The translations under genes and the position numbers were made by a program. Under the pieces are notes generated by a model. It had not been told where the DNA came from. It did not search any database and was given only the letters and a program-made list of their open reading frames with translations. Below are positions 35,759 through 47,378 of a stretch of DNA of 64,000 bases, in pieces. The DNA comes from Orbilia blumenaviensis (taxonomy: Eukaryota > Ascomycota > Orbiliomycetes > Orbiliales > Orbiliaceae): positions 1,426,001 through 1,490,000 of the forward strand of contig JAVHNS010000012.1 in assembly GCA_036872755.1 (NCBI GenBank), in the 5' to 3' direction. Every line of letters begins with the position of its first letter. The stretch's first letter is position 1.

Positions 35759-37811
35759 ATAATATTTTGCTCCCTAGATATCTAGATCTGTACAGTACCT
35801 GCATCAGGGCTAGTCATTTGCGGTAATGAGAGAAAGCGAAAGAAAGAAAGAAAGTTTCATATCTGTCAGCTCGGTCTTCCAAGGCCAATGAGTGACTCTA
35901 TCTATTTTTCCTTCTGTTCCTCAGTTCCTCCGTTATCAAACATCTCACATGCATGCCCGACCTTCCAGAGAGGAGGGATCTTGGTCTCTGCCCAATCCTG
36001 CAGGCAAGGCTGTCAAGCTAAACTATGAGACAGCCAAATCAGCATATGCATTGGATCTTGTCTCTTTTTCTATTAAACTACTGATCGCGGCTCGCAAAGC
36101 TCAAAACTATGGAGTATCAAGGCAGACTGGTACGCGCAAACATCTGTGTAAACTCCATCGTCTAGTCCCGTATGCATGCGATTGTCATAACTTATTACAG
36201 AATTCCCCAAAACCAAATTCCGGAAACCTCTACAAAAGAAGGAAAAGGGATACCATCCAGGCTACCCGAAGGCGAGCCCCAAGCCATCTACCCTTTGAGC
36301 TTTCCTGTCGAGACCCCGAGGGCATCATCATAAAATATGCGAAGCTGGACAATACCTTTACCGAGTATACGACCTGGCAATATCCTCAAAGATACTAGTA
36401 TATTATTCCAGCTCTACGGCTGCACGAATTGAGTGATAATATATGATAAATGTTCTTACTTATTAAAGTATTAAATTCCCAATACCACCTTTAATAGAAC
36501 TAGGAGATAAACCGGGGTTTTTGTATCTGAATAATTTTAAATTTACGTACTAAGCTTACAATTATACTTAAAAGTGATGGGAAACGGAAATTTGGGTTTC
36601 GTATCTTCCTCTACGTATTTCTCCGGAAGGGTACCCTATCAAGTAGCTCACTGGCCGAGTATGGAACCCCATATTACTTAATTAACAGAGGGGCTGGCCT
36701 GGTACGTGATATAGTCTTGCCGCTCATCTTCGATCGTTCAGCTATATTGTTTTTGACTTCAGCCTTCTTTTACGAATTCGCAATTCATCACATCTTCACC
36801 TCCTGCCGGTTGACCTGATCTGAGACTTCAGATAATACTACAGTTGACGCTATACATCTCGAAACTTGAATTATAAGGAAGAACGTCTAAGAGATTGAGC
36901 CAATTTTTTAGTGCAGATGTAAATTTCAAGGATATCGAGCTTGCAAGTCGAGACCAATCGCCACTATAAAAACGAACACTGAAATAATAACATAGGTAGC
37001 TTTCGAATTCGCAAAAAGGTTGATACCTGAGAACAAATTCTTTTTTCGATAGGACCAGACGACGGGGCCAGCCAAAGGTCATGCGAAAATATTGAGAAGG
37101 ACACTTAATACCCATATATTTCAACGTCTTACACAGCAACATCCTACGCAGCAAAACAAATAACTTAAAAATTATCTAATCTCACGGCTTCGAGCTTCAA
37201 TGCCTCCCTGCACTCATACATGGTGCTCTAAATATCTCTGGCGCGGCACGGAAATTTAATATTGGCGGTTTGTAACAATGGATTATTGTCAAAAGGAAAA
37301 CCACGGCAGAAAGAGCTTTGAAAAATTTAAAAGGGCCAGATCCCGCGCTTGAAGCGGTGGCAGTTCCTTTATTGACAGCAGTCCCTGTTACATTTTTGCC
37401 GTTCTCTTGTTCTCGCCGGGAGGGCTAATAAGGTTGCCGTGGCATAATTTCAAGACATCTAGAAACACTACCCGCCGCTGGCTGGGGCCGGGGTTTCAGT
37501 GGCGAATTATAACCAGTGGTGTCTACGCTCTCACTTGGTGATGATGAGTTTGTATTCCGGTGTCGAGGATCCGCTGGTATTGAGTTATTTGGTGAGTCGC
37601 CAGCGGGTGATGACGGTAAGGGCTTAAAAATTTCTAAAGTTTGAGATACCGGTATCTCCATCGATTGCGAATCCAACCAGTTGACGTCTATAGTTGGTTT
37701 AGTTTGGTGCTTTTTTCGGTTTTGGGAAATTCTCCACACGTATTGCGGGTGTTACTTTATTTCTGCGAGCTTTCACCACACGAAAAAAAAGCACCGCACG
37801 TTTTCTTTTTG
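35759..37811. other. 2 kb region with no confident gene
   Basis: The frame 35892-36398 (168 codons, plus) is open but has no recognisable domain, no start context and a repetitive basic C-terminal half. A 104-codon minus frame (37425-37739) is Ser/Pro-rich and equally uncertain. The remainder is AT-rich and without signal. Confidence 0.35.
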
Positions 37812-38547
37812 AGGGGTGTAAACCTTTACAGTTGTAATCACGGTGCGAATATCGAGGCGAAAAGCAACCACGGAAACACTCCTCTGCTGCTAGCTGCGAT
37901 AAGAGGAAACGCCAGAATTCTCCAATTGTTATTAAAAAACAGTACAGATATTAAAGTAAATAACAATGGTCAAACTTCTTTAATTTTAGCGGCTGCCCGA
38001 GGATATCTTGAAAGCGTTCGATTGTTGTTAGAAAATGGTGCGGACATTGGGGCAAAGAATAAGGGGGGCGAAAGTTGCTTGATAGTGGCCGTCAGCGAAG
38101 GAAACGCCGATATGGTTCGGCCGCTATTAAGGAGGGGTGCGAACATGGAACTACAACCTAACCTTGGTTGGACGGCGTTACTACGTGCCCTTCGCAACAG
38201 TCAAAAAACTGCTAAAGTTCTGCTGAAGAGTGTGCAAACGTACGAAAAGCTACTTCAAATGGCGCAGCAGCATTGCATCTCGCTGCATCCTGGAGCCATA
38301 GTTCGTTGGTCTCGATGCTGTTGGGTGCGGAAATTAATGCTCAAGATCGGGACGGAAACGTGCCGTTGTTTGGGGCTGTCCATTAGAGGGGGGAAAGAAG
38401 ATCTTGACATTCTAGATGGTGTATATAGAGATCCTTTAGACCAAACTGGAGGGGTTAAATGCCGTGATTTATCATTGGAAGGTAAAAGTTGGGTCTTAGG
38501 CAAACATCGACAGGGCATTGCCGCTGCTGAGTACTACAAGGCTCGGT
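37812..38547 (+). pseudogene. ankyrin-repeat pseudogene, copy A
   Basis: From about 37840 the plus strand encodes at least five ankyrin repeats, for example GNTPLLLAAIRGNARILQLL, GQTSLILAAARGYLESVRLL and GWTALLRAL. At about 38230 the frame shifts: the next repeat (GAAALHLAASWSHSSLVSMLL, then NVPLFGAVH) is readable only in another frame, where a stop soon follows. The upstream 200 bp do not resemble any domain, so the gene is also truncated at its 5' end. Ankyrin arrays of this kind are usually the C-terminal part of fungal NACHT/STAND proteins. It is paralogous to the array at 45.3-45.8 kb. Confidence 0.75.
37840..38065 (+). repeat. duplicated ankyrin block, copy A
   Basis: Aligns with 45486-45712 at an estimated 80-85% identity. 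The shared core includes GTAAATAACAATGG, CTTTAATTTTAGC and GTTAGAAAATGGTGCGGACAT. Confidence 0.75.
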
Positions 38548-38750
38548 AAGTATCTTGGGTGCATCTTTGTGCTTATTAATCCGAAATTGTTAGTTTTCTT
38601 CGTGACATGAAGTTGTATTACGGATTTTGTTGGCACTATCTGTATTGAAAGTAGGTCAAAAGCAACTACTAAAACATCAAAGTCCTTAGGTATGGAACAA
38701 GGCTTCAGAGTTAACAAATAGATTGACGGCTGTCATCTTAGGATACGAAG

Positions 38751-38976
38751 GGTGGACTCTATAAATCTATTCTAGTTGAGGTTTAAGACAAATTCTTTGA
38801 GCAGTATCTATGAAAGTATTCGTAATGAAGGATAGTCGTAAATTTATATAAATAACCCGTATATACTTTCAATTCATATAGGTATAGGTATAGGCTAGTA
38901 GGCTAGTTGTGGCATTCTATACAGCCAAGGAAAACAGTGTCCATTGCAGGGTGGCGACAATCGCTCTTCGAGGGGC
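38751..38976 (+). repeat. duplicated 3' flank, copy A
   Basis: Non-coding partner of 45914-46135. Shared strings include AAATTCTTTGAGCAGTATC, AATGAAGGATAG and GTCCATTGCAGG. It lies beyond the ankyrin pseudogene in the same relative place as in copy B. Confidence 0.75.
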
Positions 38977-41096
38977 ACTAATCCTAAAACTCGTTGTACA
39001 CCACTACTGCAGCCTTGTCTAGCGACGACCGTGAGTAGACAAGGATAAGGCCCACGGAAAGGGCGAGGGAGAGCTGATAATTTGATCGAGAGCGTTATCT
39101 TGGGTGGAGAAATTACTTCAAACAATTTTACTTGCGTATATAGGTCTACAAATGCAAGAGCCGCTCGTTGGATCTGGTGAACTGGGCGTAACGTATGGTC
39201 CCGTTGATTTAGTTTAGAGAATTTTGAATCCCCTGCTTTTTTTGTTTCTGGACGTCTGTCTCATGAGTGATCCATAAGCTGATACTATCAATCGAGAGCT
39301 CATAGTCTTTGGCGGTTTGACTTTGGATCTATGTCACGCTTCTCGCGAGCCAGAATCAACAACGGGCCTGCGTTAAGCTATTAATGCTTCGTACAAAAGC
39401 TAGGGGTTATATGATCGACCGTGCGTCGATTGTCTTTGAACCAGAAGGCCTTTTTTTCTTTTTTTTTTTTTAAGGATGTTCTTATTTGTAACTTCGCGAT
39501 AGGAATCCATGTTTCCAAATCGAAGAGCTCAAGAAGCGAAGTTTTATATACTAAGGTTGCGTAATCGATCTGTGGTCCACCAATTATACACCAGATAGTA
39601 GGCAGCTATCCTGCAATACAAGGGTTACTCAACGCTATATGCATGTGTTCCGATTTGATCGCCTCGCGGGTCTGCGGCCCCAATGATATCTGGACATTTC
39701 AGAAGGGAGGCAACTCTGAAGGCTGACTATAAAGAGGCCTGGCCTTGAGGAGCTGAATCCTTCTTGCTCTTTACCACATTGTGATGATTTCTCTCCATCG
39801 CTATAACTCTATAGATCTACTTTGAGTCCGTGTATGTGAAAGGTATTGGTATGTAAATGTGTATAATTCGCCAACTGACCAGTATCGGTCGGTGGTCGAC
39901 ACTCTCAGGATTCTGTGCAACCTTCGAATTTATGAGTGTTCCTTCAGAGTTAGTAAGATATTTTGCGATACTTGCCCTGTATACGCGGCCTACATCTGGT
40001 TTAGGATCAGATACATGTTGGGTGCCTCAATTGGCTGTAAATATCCAGTAGGAACAGAAATGAACGGTACATGTATTGGTGCTAAAAGTAAGACACAGAC
40101 CTCGAAGCTATTTTGCAAGTGGTGAAGGATTGGAGTCTCAAATCTAATTAAGCACTTTGCAAGGCGAAGACAGACAACCTAGAATTGATAAGTTTGCGTG
40201 GGTTTCGGTCCAATGACATTTTGAGATTCTCGCGCCAGCAAATTTATTATCTCTTGCAGTTCCTTTGCACATTGGTCTCTAAATTATCCGTAGTCTGGTT
40301 TGATAAGAAAATCAGGGCACGCAACAACGATCCACCTGGTAGTTTTGTTGCAAAACAAGGCTTCGCTTCCGGTCGCTGAATGTCACAGAATATCATATAA
40401 AAAAATCTAAAAAATATATTTATTTGAATAACAGTTTATTTAAATAAATTTATTCGGTTTTTTATTAATTTTTTGATTCTGAATTAATTATGTTATTTTA
40501 ATTTTGATTTCGCTGTCATCTGCAACGTTAAAATTTAGTGTTGTTTTGTTTGTTCTTTCAACACAATTGTATTCCCACTTGCTGTGTTCGTTCATCGTGG
40601 GCACTCAGTCAAAGTAACACGATTGAGGAATTTGCGTGGGGTGATTTTGACCGCCATACCTCTCCTGGTGTTTTTCGGTTTCTGTTTGAAGAGTTGTGTT
40701 TGGCATTTCTATTTTCCCTTATGATCTGACAACAATTTGTAAAAAAATTGGTATAAAGCCTCGTCTACAATAGGATTATAAATCTTGATAGTATAATCAC
40801 ATAATTTTGCTTGCGAATAATATCGCTGCTATGATTGAAAGATAAAACGACTAACAAACTATATAATATCAAATTTCAATAGCTATTAGAAAGAATACGC
40901 GGAGTGGACGCATTAATTGTGGCAATTACTTTCGCTTCACTTATACTCCAGTAGCATCGTAAGTCGTGAACGATTCTGATCATGAAGCGTCGAACTCTCC
41001 TTTCTCAATGACGTTGGCATGGTGTTGATTTCAGCGCAGTTGGAATCCACAGCGGATCGAATTGTCATCCGATCAGCTCGCGCTAATTTTGCGATG
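38977..41096. other. 2.1 kb region, nothing recognised
   Basis: Short frames only. There is a homopolymer run (about 39450-39472) and an AT-rich patch at 40395-40520 that could be a small RIP-affected relic. Confidence 0.4.
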
Positions 41097-41585
41097 TTAC
41101 TGGATCCTATCGAGGGCTTCTTTGCATTCGATGTCCGCATCCAGGTTCTCCTCCCTTGGAATCCAGGCGTAGGTCACTTTCCCAATTTGTGATATCTTAT
41201 TCTGTAGGGCAAAGGCGCGCTGAAAAAGGTCTGTGTTTACGACGGGCCGCCCTGCGGCGTTGTACCAGCCGTTATCGATCCATTTGTAGATCCAAGTCGT
41301 CATGCTGTTAACGACATATTTAGAATCCGACTTAATCCTAACGTCCATATACGGTCCCATGGAAAGTTCCGAGTATCTCACTAACGCCCACTTGAGCGCT
41401 ATAATGATGGCCCGGATCTCTGCCCTTTGGTTTGTGGGAACCGGATTATCGGGCGGCAGGTGTCTTGCTTTGGGGATGTAGGTGCCGTTTCGAGTGAATA
41501 GGCAGGCGACGGCGACGGCAGTCGAGCCAGGTTGACCGTTTCCCCGACAGGCGCCGTCCACCTTGAATTCCATAATATATACCAT
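41097..41585 (-). CDS. standalone RNase H1-type protein
   Basis: A single exon of 162 residues when started at the ATG at 41585 (MVYIMEFKVDG), which is where related fungal proteins begin. The longer open frame upstream has no ATG in this frame. All four acidic catalytic residues of RNase H are present: Asp10 (KVDGACRGNG), Glu56 (NQRAEIRAI), Asp87 (IKSDSKYVV) and Asp151 (NLDADIECKEALD). The loop DNGWYNAAGRPVVNTDLF matches the family. Such enzymes cleave the RNA strand of RNA-DNA hybrids. It is a cellular-type, not retroelement-fused, domain: no reverse transcriptase lies nearby. Expanded families of this protein occur in some ascomycetes, so a gene of duplicated, dispersed type is plausible. 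Confidence 0.82.
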   Translation of the reverse strand: MVYIMEFKVDGACRGNGQPGSTAVAVACLFTRNGTYIPKARHLPPDNPVPTNQRAEIRAIIIALKWALVRYSELSMGPYMDVRIKSDSKYVVNSMTTWIYKWIDNGWYNAAGRPVVNTDLFQRAFALQNKISQIGKVTYAWIPREENLDADIECKEALDRIQ

Positions 41586-41633
41586 ATCGAGATGAAGATA
41601 TCCGGGTTGGTTGAGCCGCGCTGGCCGTAGCAA

Positions 41634-43647
41634 AGGATTCGGGCTGGGAAGCTGAGAATTAAAGAGAGTGCAGCTTGAAATCGGAAGATTACACGGTCCT
41701 GAAAATCTTGAGTTGATGCTGTGGGCGGCGAGATCGTTATTTCGATTGAGGGGCTGCTAAGGAGCTTTGTGAAAAACCCGCGGTGCCGCAAAGCCTAAAC
41801 AACCTTCGTTTATTGCGATACTAGCTGCAGGTTTGAGGGTGAACATAGAGGATATTTGTGGGGGACTTTTTATTCTTAATTATCCTTGCTCTCCAACCTC
41901 TGACGTTTTGATCCAATATTTTAATCCCTTAAACATGTCAGAATAGTTTATGGTAAGGCTTTTGAATGGATTTTGGTGATAAGGTTTGCGACAGGGCAAA
42001 ATTCCGTGGCATATGAAATAACCGAGAACAGACAAAGTCACAAAGTATTGATACAACGGGTGAACAGACGAATTTGACGATGGTGACAAACACACAAATA
42101 TGTGTTGATGTAACTCAGCAAACCCCTGTAAATGAATGAGTGAGGGTCACACAAGAAATTTTGTATGGGCACTTGCCATAGATTCACATTTCGTGGAATA
42201 AGCGCCAAAATGGCAATATCCAAACTGTGTGTAACTTTCCAGATATGGGCCAGACCATTATTGGGTAACTTACATAATGAACATAACTATGTACCAAGAC
42301 AAGCGTTGTGTTTTCAACTAATTAGTATGTTATCGTAGGACAGAATTCGGAAGAATTACTTTAGTGGGACTAGACTAATATCGGAAGTTGGTAGATTTAA
42401 AACAATATGTCAAATCTCGTAGAAGAGTCTTTCCAGCCTAACACTCCCTCCCTTTAGTCACTTACTTCTGCCAGATTGAAAACATGAATTCAATATTGAT
42501 TTCATTTTGAAATGTGTATTTAGAATGTATCATACAATCGACTTCACCGTGATGAAACGGGCCCGAAACGGATCCAACAACGCAAAATTTGGGATCGAAA
42601 CCTTTAAACGGGTACCAATGTCAAGCCCTATACAAGATGTGCGAATTTTATTTTTTTATTTAATCTCAAAGTAGACGCTCGAAATTCTCTATAAAGTTCC
42701 GTACCGCCCACTTGAGCTTGAGAACCGGGACAAATTCCTGAGAGAAGAAAGAAGAAAAATGATAGGAGATTGGAAGATTTCAACCCCATTAATACCATTA
42801 TATTAATCACAGTTGGTCTCATTGTCACAGCCTCGTCGCGAAAAGTTTTCAGCTCGATTCTGAGGTATCCTAAGTTGAACCTCCCCCAAGACCGCCCATT
42901 GCCTCGGGACCACCCTCTCGAGCGCTCGAGCGAAGAACCAGGAACAACTGACAAGAGCAGGGCTTGCTGCAGGCGCCTCTGCAGGAGGCTCTCATCCCGC
43001 TGGCGCCAAGGATGGAATTGTCTATTTCCTTGGAACACAGAAGTCTTTTTTAAAAAGAATGGTGGTGGTTTGTTATCAGTGCGACCGGTCGACCATCAGC
43101 TATAGTTGCTGTAGGTGTGGAGGCAAGATGGATCCTGCATCCAAGAATATCAATGGACGCCTCGGGATGGTCCTTGGGGAATGGAATTGCCTGGGTGGCA
43201 AAATATGGAGGAGTGAGGGCAAATTCAAACACCAATTCATGAATTCACAGAACACTAGGTTCTATGAGGTTACAAATGTCTTGACCCAAAATACAATTCA
43301 AATTTGTGATAACTCCAGTTAAAGAATACAAGCTCTACTTATCATATATAAAGCCTGCTGTAGAATAATCATGTTCTAGCGGATTCAAACCAGTGCTAAA
43401 AACTCATCACTGTGAATATCTGAACATTATTGGATTAGAGTGGAGTGTTCACCACTAACATTGCTTGTAAAATCTGTAATATATGCTCATGTATTGGGCA
43501 ATAGATCTTTATTCGCTGTTATTTAATTCTTTAATTTATTTTTCATATAATTACTGGTGACTTACAGTCCTAGACTATTACATTGGATGGAATGACATTC
43601 TAGCATTATTTTGCTTCTTCTCTTCATCAAATACCTGCCATTTTTGG
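41634..43647. other. 2 kb region with no confident gene
   Basis: Several short frames on both strands around 42628-43322 overlap each other, contain Cys-rich strings and include a GC-rich inverted structure near 42965-42990 (TGCAGGCGCC...GGAGGC). None shows a domain. This may be a decayed gene. Confidence 0.35.
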
Positions 43648-44033
43648 TCAAAAAGTTCCGGTCAGCCAGGAAGTTAAAGAACTAGGCATCTTGCTTTTTT
43701 TTTTAGAAGGCTTGGATTCGCTCACGAGTGGCTCCTTCAATTCCATATAGTCTTCTAAAACAGCTAATGGACCCATATTGAGATCGTTGGAACATTTAGG
43801 GGTGGCCACGTCGACATCTTTATATATTGTGGTCGATGAAATACCATCTGATACTGTATAGGGTTGCATCCAATTCCATGCCCCGACGCTGACAGCTGGT
43901 ATCTCTGCCGTGAATACTGATTTCGAAGGCTGTTCGGGAGGGTCGGTAGGGTTTAGGCTTGTCGGAATTTCTGTGTTAACGGGATAGACTCATCAGTGTC
44001 CAAAATAGGACATATCTATGGGTTTCACTTACC
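43648..44033 (-). pseudogene. possible 3' end of a spliced minus-strand gene
   Basis: A Ser/Pro-rich open stretch (43970-43648 on the minus strand) ends with a basic cluster SKPSKKKSK. It is preceded by a textbook-like intron (44032-43971, GTAAGT ... GTTAACACAG). I could not find the exon upstream, which would run into the NACHT remnant. Either a truncated gene or a coincidence. Confidence 0.25.
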
Positions 44034-44039
44034 CTGAAC

Positions 44040-45790
44040 TTATTCGAGAGCGATATCAGCCTGATTATGAGCAAAAGAAACATTATGGAGGTTGCTTCAC
44101 GGTTACCTGTAGCTATGCATGAAATATATAAAAAAATCCTTGCCAAGCTCCAAAGCCAAAATCACAAGAAAGCGAAATTATTTCCACATCTTGTAGTTGG
44201 CACAACACGACCTCCAAGCCTCCAACAGATGGATATATATAGCATTGCAATTAGGTCTTAAAAATGATATCATGTCTTAAAGTTAAATCGATGTCAAGTC
44301 AAGTGCAGCCGACCGAATCTGGAACAATATCAGAGACCTCTGTGACCTTTTTAAATTTTGTCATCGTTATTGAATCAAACCTATATATATTTAATTCACC
44401 AAACTGCGGAAGAGTTTTTAATTTAACGAGATAATGGGATCCCAATGCTAATGCTAATCTAATCTTTAACAGAAAGATTCACATCAACATCTTTTCAACA
44501 TCTGCTCGTAAATATTTATTGTTTGAAAATTTTAATTTAAATCCAACGCATTTTCACAGAGTAAAGATTTATTTAAATCCATTGGGCGTTAACTGGTCTC
44601 GCAAACCATCAAAGAAACAGAACACTTCATTGAAGCGTTAGTAACTACATCTTCCTAAACTATTCTGCTATATACTGGACAAATTATTTTTGGAAATCAG
44701 AAGCTGATTCTGACTAAACCTTAACCAAACCCAATTTTTAAGTCATATAATGTTACCTTGAAGTGCTACTAGTATACTCCAATTAATTCAAGATAAGCTG
44801 GACGAGCATCAATACAGAATTTCCAGAAATCCCTTTTAAGCTTATGATTATATTATATTTTGGATTTCCGACAATGGTAAAATCATTACTAGTAGTGTTG
44901 GATGATAATATTCATATAAATACTAAAAATGCTAAGTATTAATGATTAATATTATCTTGGGCCGTAGGAAATAATATGAATCGGTTGTTATATAGTTTTT
45001 AGAGAAACTTCGTTGGGTAGGCTTCGACATACTGTTCATGAGAAGATTTGATGTTAACTCCCGTGACGCATATAAATGAATGCCACTGGTCTACGAAATT
45101 TAAACTCGGCATATATCTGTTATTAATGTTTTACTTAAAGTAGAAGTTCGGGTCGATTTAGCAGATGATATTGGGGGGGTGCCGCTTTTATATGCTATAT
45201 ATCTGTAGTAGTATACTGGGATTAATGAAGTGGTAGGGGAATTTATTGTAAGAAGTAGTGAGGTAGGCTCATACGTATAATAGGTGGAGAATTGATTTGT
45301 TCTGTGGCTGGAAAGGGAGGCGGAGATGCTGTTAAACTATTCATTGAGATTGGTAAGGTTAACCCAGACGCACCGAGTGTATTACGGCGCAAAACTAGAC
45401 TGCCGTGATAAGTGGGCCTGGACAGCTCTATTATACGCGATTGATAGAGCTAGAGGGCGTGAAAAAACCGTTCGGTTACTGCTAGAAAGCGGTGCGAATA
45501 CCGAGGTGAGACGCAACTATGGAAATACTTCTCTGCTGTTAGCTACGATAAGAGGAAACACCAGAATTGTCTAATTGTTATTAGAAAACGACGCAAATAT
45601 CAAAGTAAATAACAATGGCTAAACTCCTTTAATTTTAGCAGCCGCCCGAGGAAATCCTTAAACTATTCAGTACGTTGTTGTTAGAAAATGGTGCGGACAT
45701 CGAAGAAAAGGACGAGGAAATGACGAGTTCTTGATAACAACATCCGAGAAAGGACACATAGAAGTTGTTAAGCTACTTTAAAAAATGGTG
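44040..45790 (+). pseudogene. NACHT-ankyrin (STAND) NTPase pseudogene, copy B
   Basis: The plus strand carries pieces of a NACHT-type protein in different frames and in the right order. First comes LPVAMHEIYKKILAKLQ...LFPHLVVGTTRPPSLQQMD (44085-44240), the segment following the NTPase core. Next is NIRDLCDLFKFCHRY with remnants of the LIHQTAKEFL motif (about 44320-44430), then ARKYLLFENF and FLNYSAIYWTNYF (44505-44690). Ankyrin repeats follow (45326-45780: GNTSLLLATIRGNTR and VNNNG then a stop then TPLILAAARG). At least six frameshifts and stops are present, and the P-loop part is missing. In fungi such proteins act in non-self recognition and programmed cell death; this copy is dead. Confidence 0.75.
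45486..45712 (+). repeat. duplicated ankyrin block, copy B
   Basis: Partner of 37840-38065. Compared with copy A it has gained a stop codon in the repeat (GGCTAAAC versus GGTCAAAC) and a small rearrangement after GCCCGAGGAAATCC. Confidence 0.75.
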
Positions 45791-45913
45791 CGTACTTTGG
45801 CAAAAGGTTGGAAGGAGTGTCGGCCGCTGCTGGCTGCTGAAAGTAAAAAAGGCACCAGCCCGTAGCATAAACACTGGCCTGGTTGTGATTGTGGGAGTCA
45901 TATTAGGCTAAAA

Positions 45914-46135
45914 GGTATGGACTCCGTCGATCTACACCAGTTGAGGTTTAGGGCAAATTCTTTGAGCAGTATCCATAAAATTATTTGCAATGAAGGATAG
46001 CCATAAAAGCAATCAATATATACTGTCAATTCATATAAGCATAGCCTAATAGACCAGCTGTGGAATCCTGTGCAGCCAAGAAAAATAGCGTCCATTGCAG
46101 GCTCCGGAGCTCCCGATAATCGCTCTTCCAAGGGC
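45914..46135 (+). repeat. duplicated 3' flank, copy B
   Basis: Partner of 38751-38976. The gap between ankyrin block and flank is about 200 bp here and about 690 bp in copy A, indicating a deletion in this copy. Confidence 0.75.
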
Positions 46136-47378
46136 TTCGTCGTCACGGAAACTGTGGGATGGTGGCGGACTAACTGGTTTACAAGTCAGAGGCGGGTTCC
46201 CAGTGAAAGCGCTGGTTGGGAAACCCTGCCCCGCAATCCAATCCGAGTGAGTCGCCTATAAATGCGATTCGCGGACTAGTGTAGGCTACATTATCGATCA
46301 AATATGTAGGAAAGTAATTTAGGACTTTATAAATTATATTCCTAGACTATCGGTGAGGCAGTGGAGAGAGCATATGCGTGGAGACAAAGTAATAAAGGAT
46401 AAAACATTTCTACATTTGGTTGCTTTTTAAGTCTTAACTGAGGTATTCATATTATTAAAATGTAGTTATTGTGCTAGGATTACATACCAAAGCTATTTTT
46501 TTTATACTTCAGAGTTGAGAGCTGGTGGCTCGATAACTTGCACATAATTGTATAGTTAGTTAACAGATTACATGGGGATAGAGGCCAGTAGTAGGAGAAG
46601 ATGGCCCACCAAATGATGTCTTAATTCTAATATATACGTATATATACATTTTTACTATATCCGGATACCCATCCATCTTAAAGACACCGACCCCGGCTTG
46701 ACATGAAGTTCATATCTGAGGAGGTAAATGGACAGAGAAGGCTGCGAGGCTGATGCAATTGTATATGCCCATACATCTTTAATCAAGCGCATTTATACAT
46801 AATAAAAGTACTAATACCTACCATTGGCCAGACTGTGGGATGCAATCACGGAGCACCAGAAAATAGAGCGGGGTAAGGATTTACTTAAACACATCCAGCA
46901 GATTGGTATTAATAGTGACTTATTAGCAATAACGCCATTCTTGTCCATCTTGAAGCTGTAAGAAATAATGCCCACTAAAAGCATCTGATCAATTTCTGGG
47001 TGTTCAGAGAAGTTATACTACTAATTAAAATGATAGCCAAATCCCCAAGCACGAGCTGAAACTAGCAGCTGGTCTTGTAAGTTCTCTTTTTACTATAAAC
47101 CGTCTTGAGAAACTAGCCAAAACCCCGTACGGTAGTGTTGGATTCCAATAGCTCATACCTTGTAGGATCTAGCCCTCGTTTCTGCGTTAAGGCCATGATT
47201 GTGTATGTAGAAGAAGTTGGATTTAGCTCTGGTTTCCCACACAATATCTTGTAGGAGTACAGAATTGTAGTGAGGACTAAAGAAAAGTTGCGCATCTCAA
47301 TTTGCTTGGTTCAAGGATAAAGGATAGCTAAGCAAAACCAAACTGAAGATTCATCTTTTCCACCTAATGATATTCGAA
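46136..47378. other. 1.2 kb intergenic region, nothing recognised
   Basis: AT-rich, with short frames only. It separates the NACHT-ankyrin pseudogene from the 3' end of the giant minus-strand gene. Confidence 0.5.

Noticed and set aside
35892..36398. A 168-codon plus-strand frame as a gene
   Set aside because: No domain, low-complexity basic C-terminus, no start context or promoter; length alone is weak evidence.
43059..43322. A Cys-rich 87-codon protein (plus strand)
   Set aside because: Overlaps equally plausible frames on the other strand, has no signal peptide and no conserved pattern I can name.
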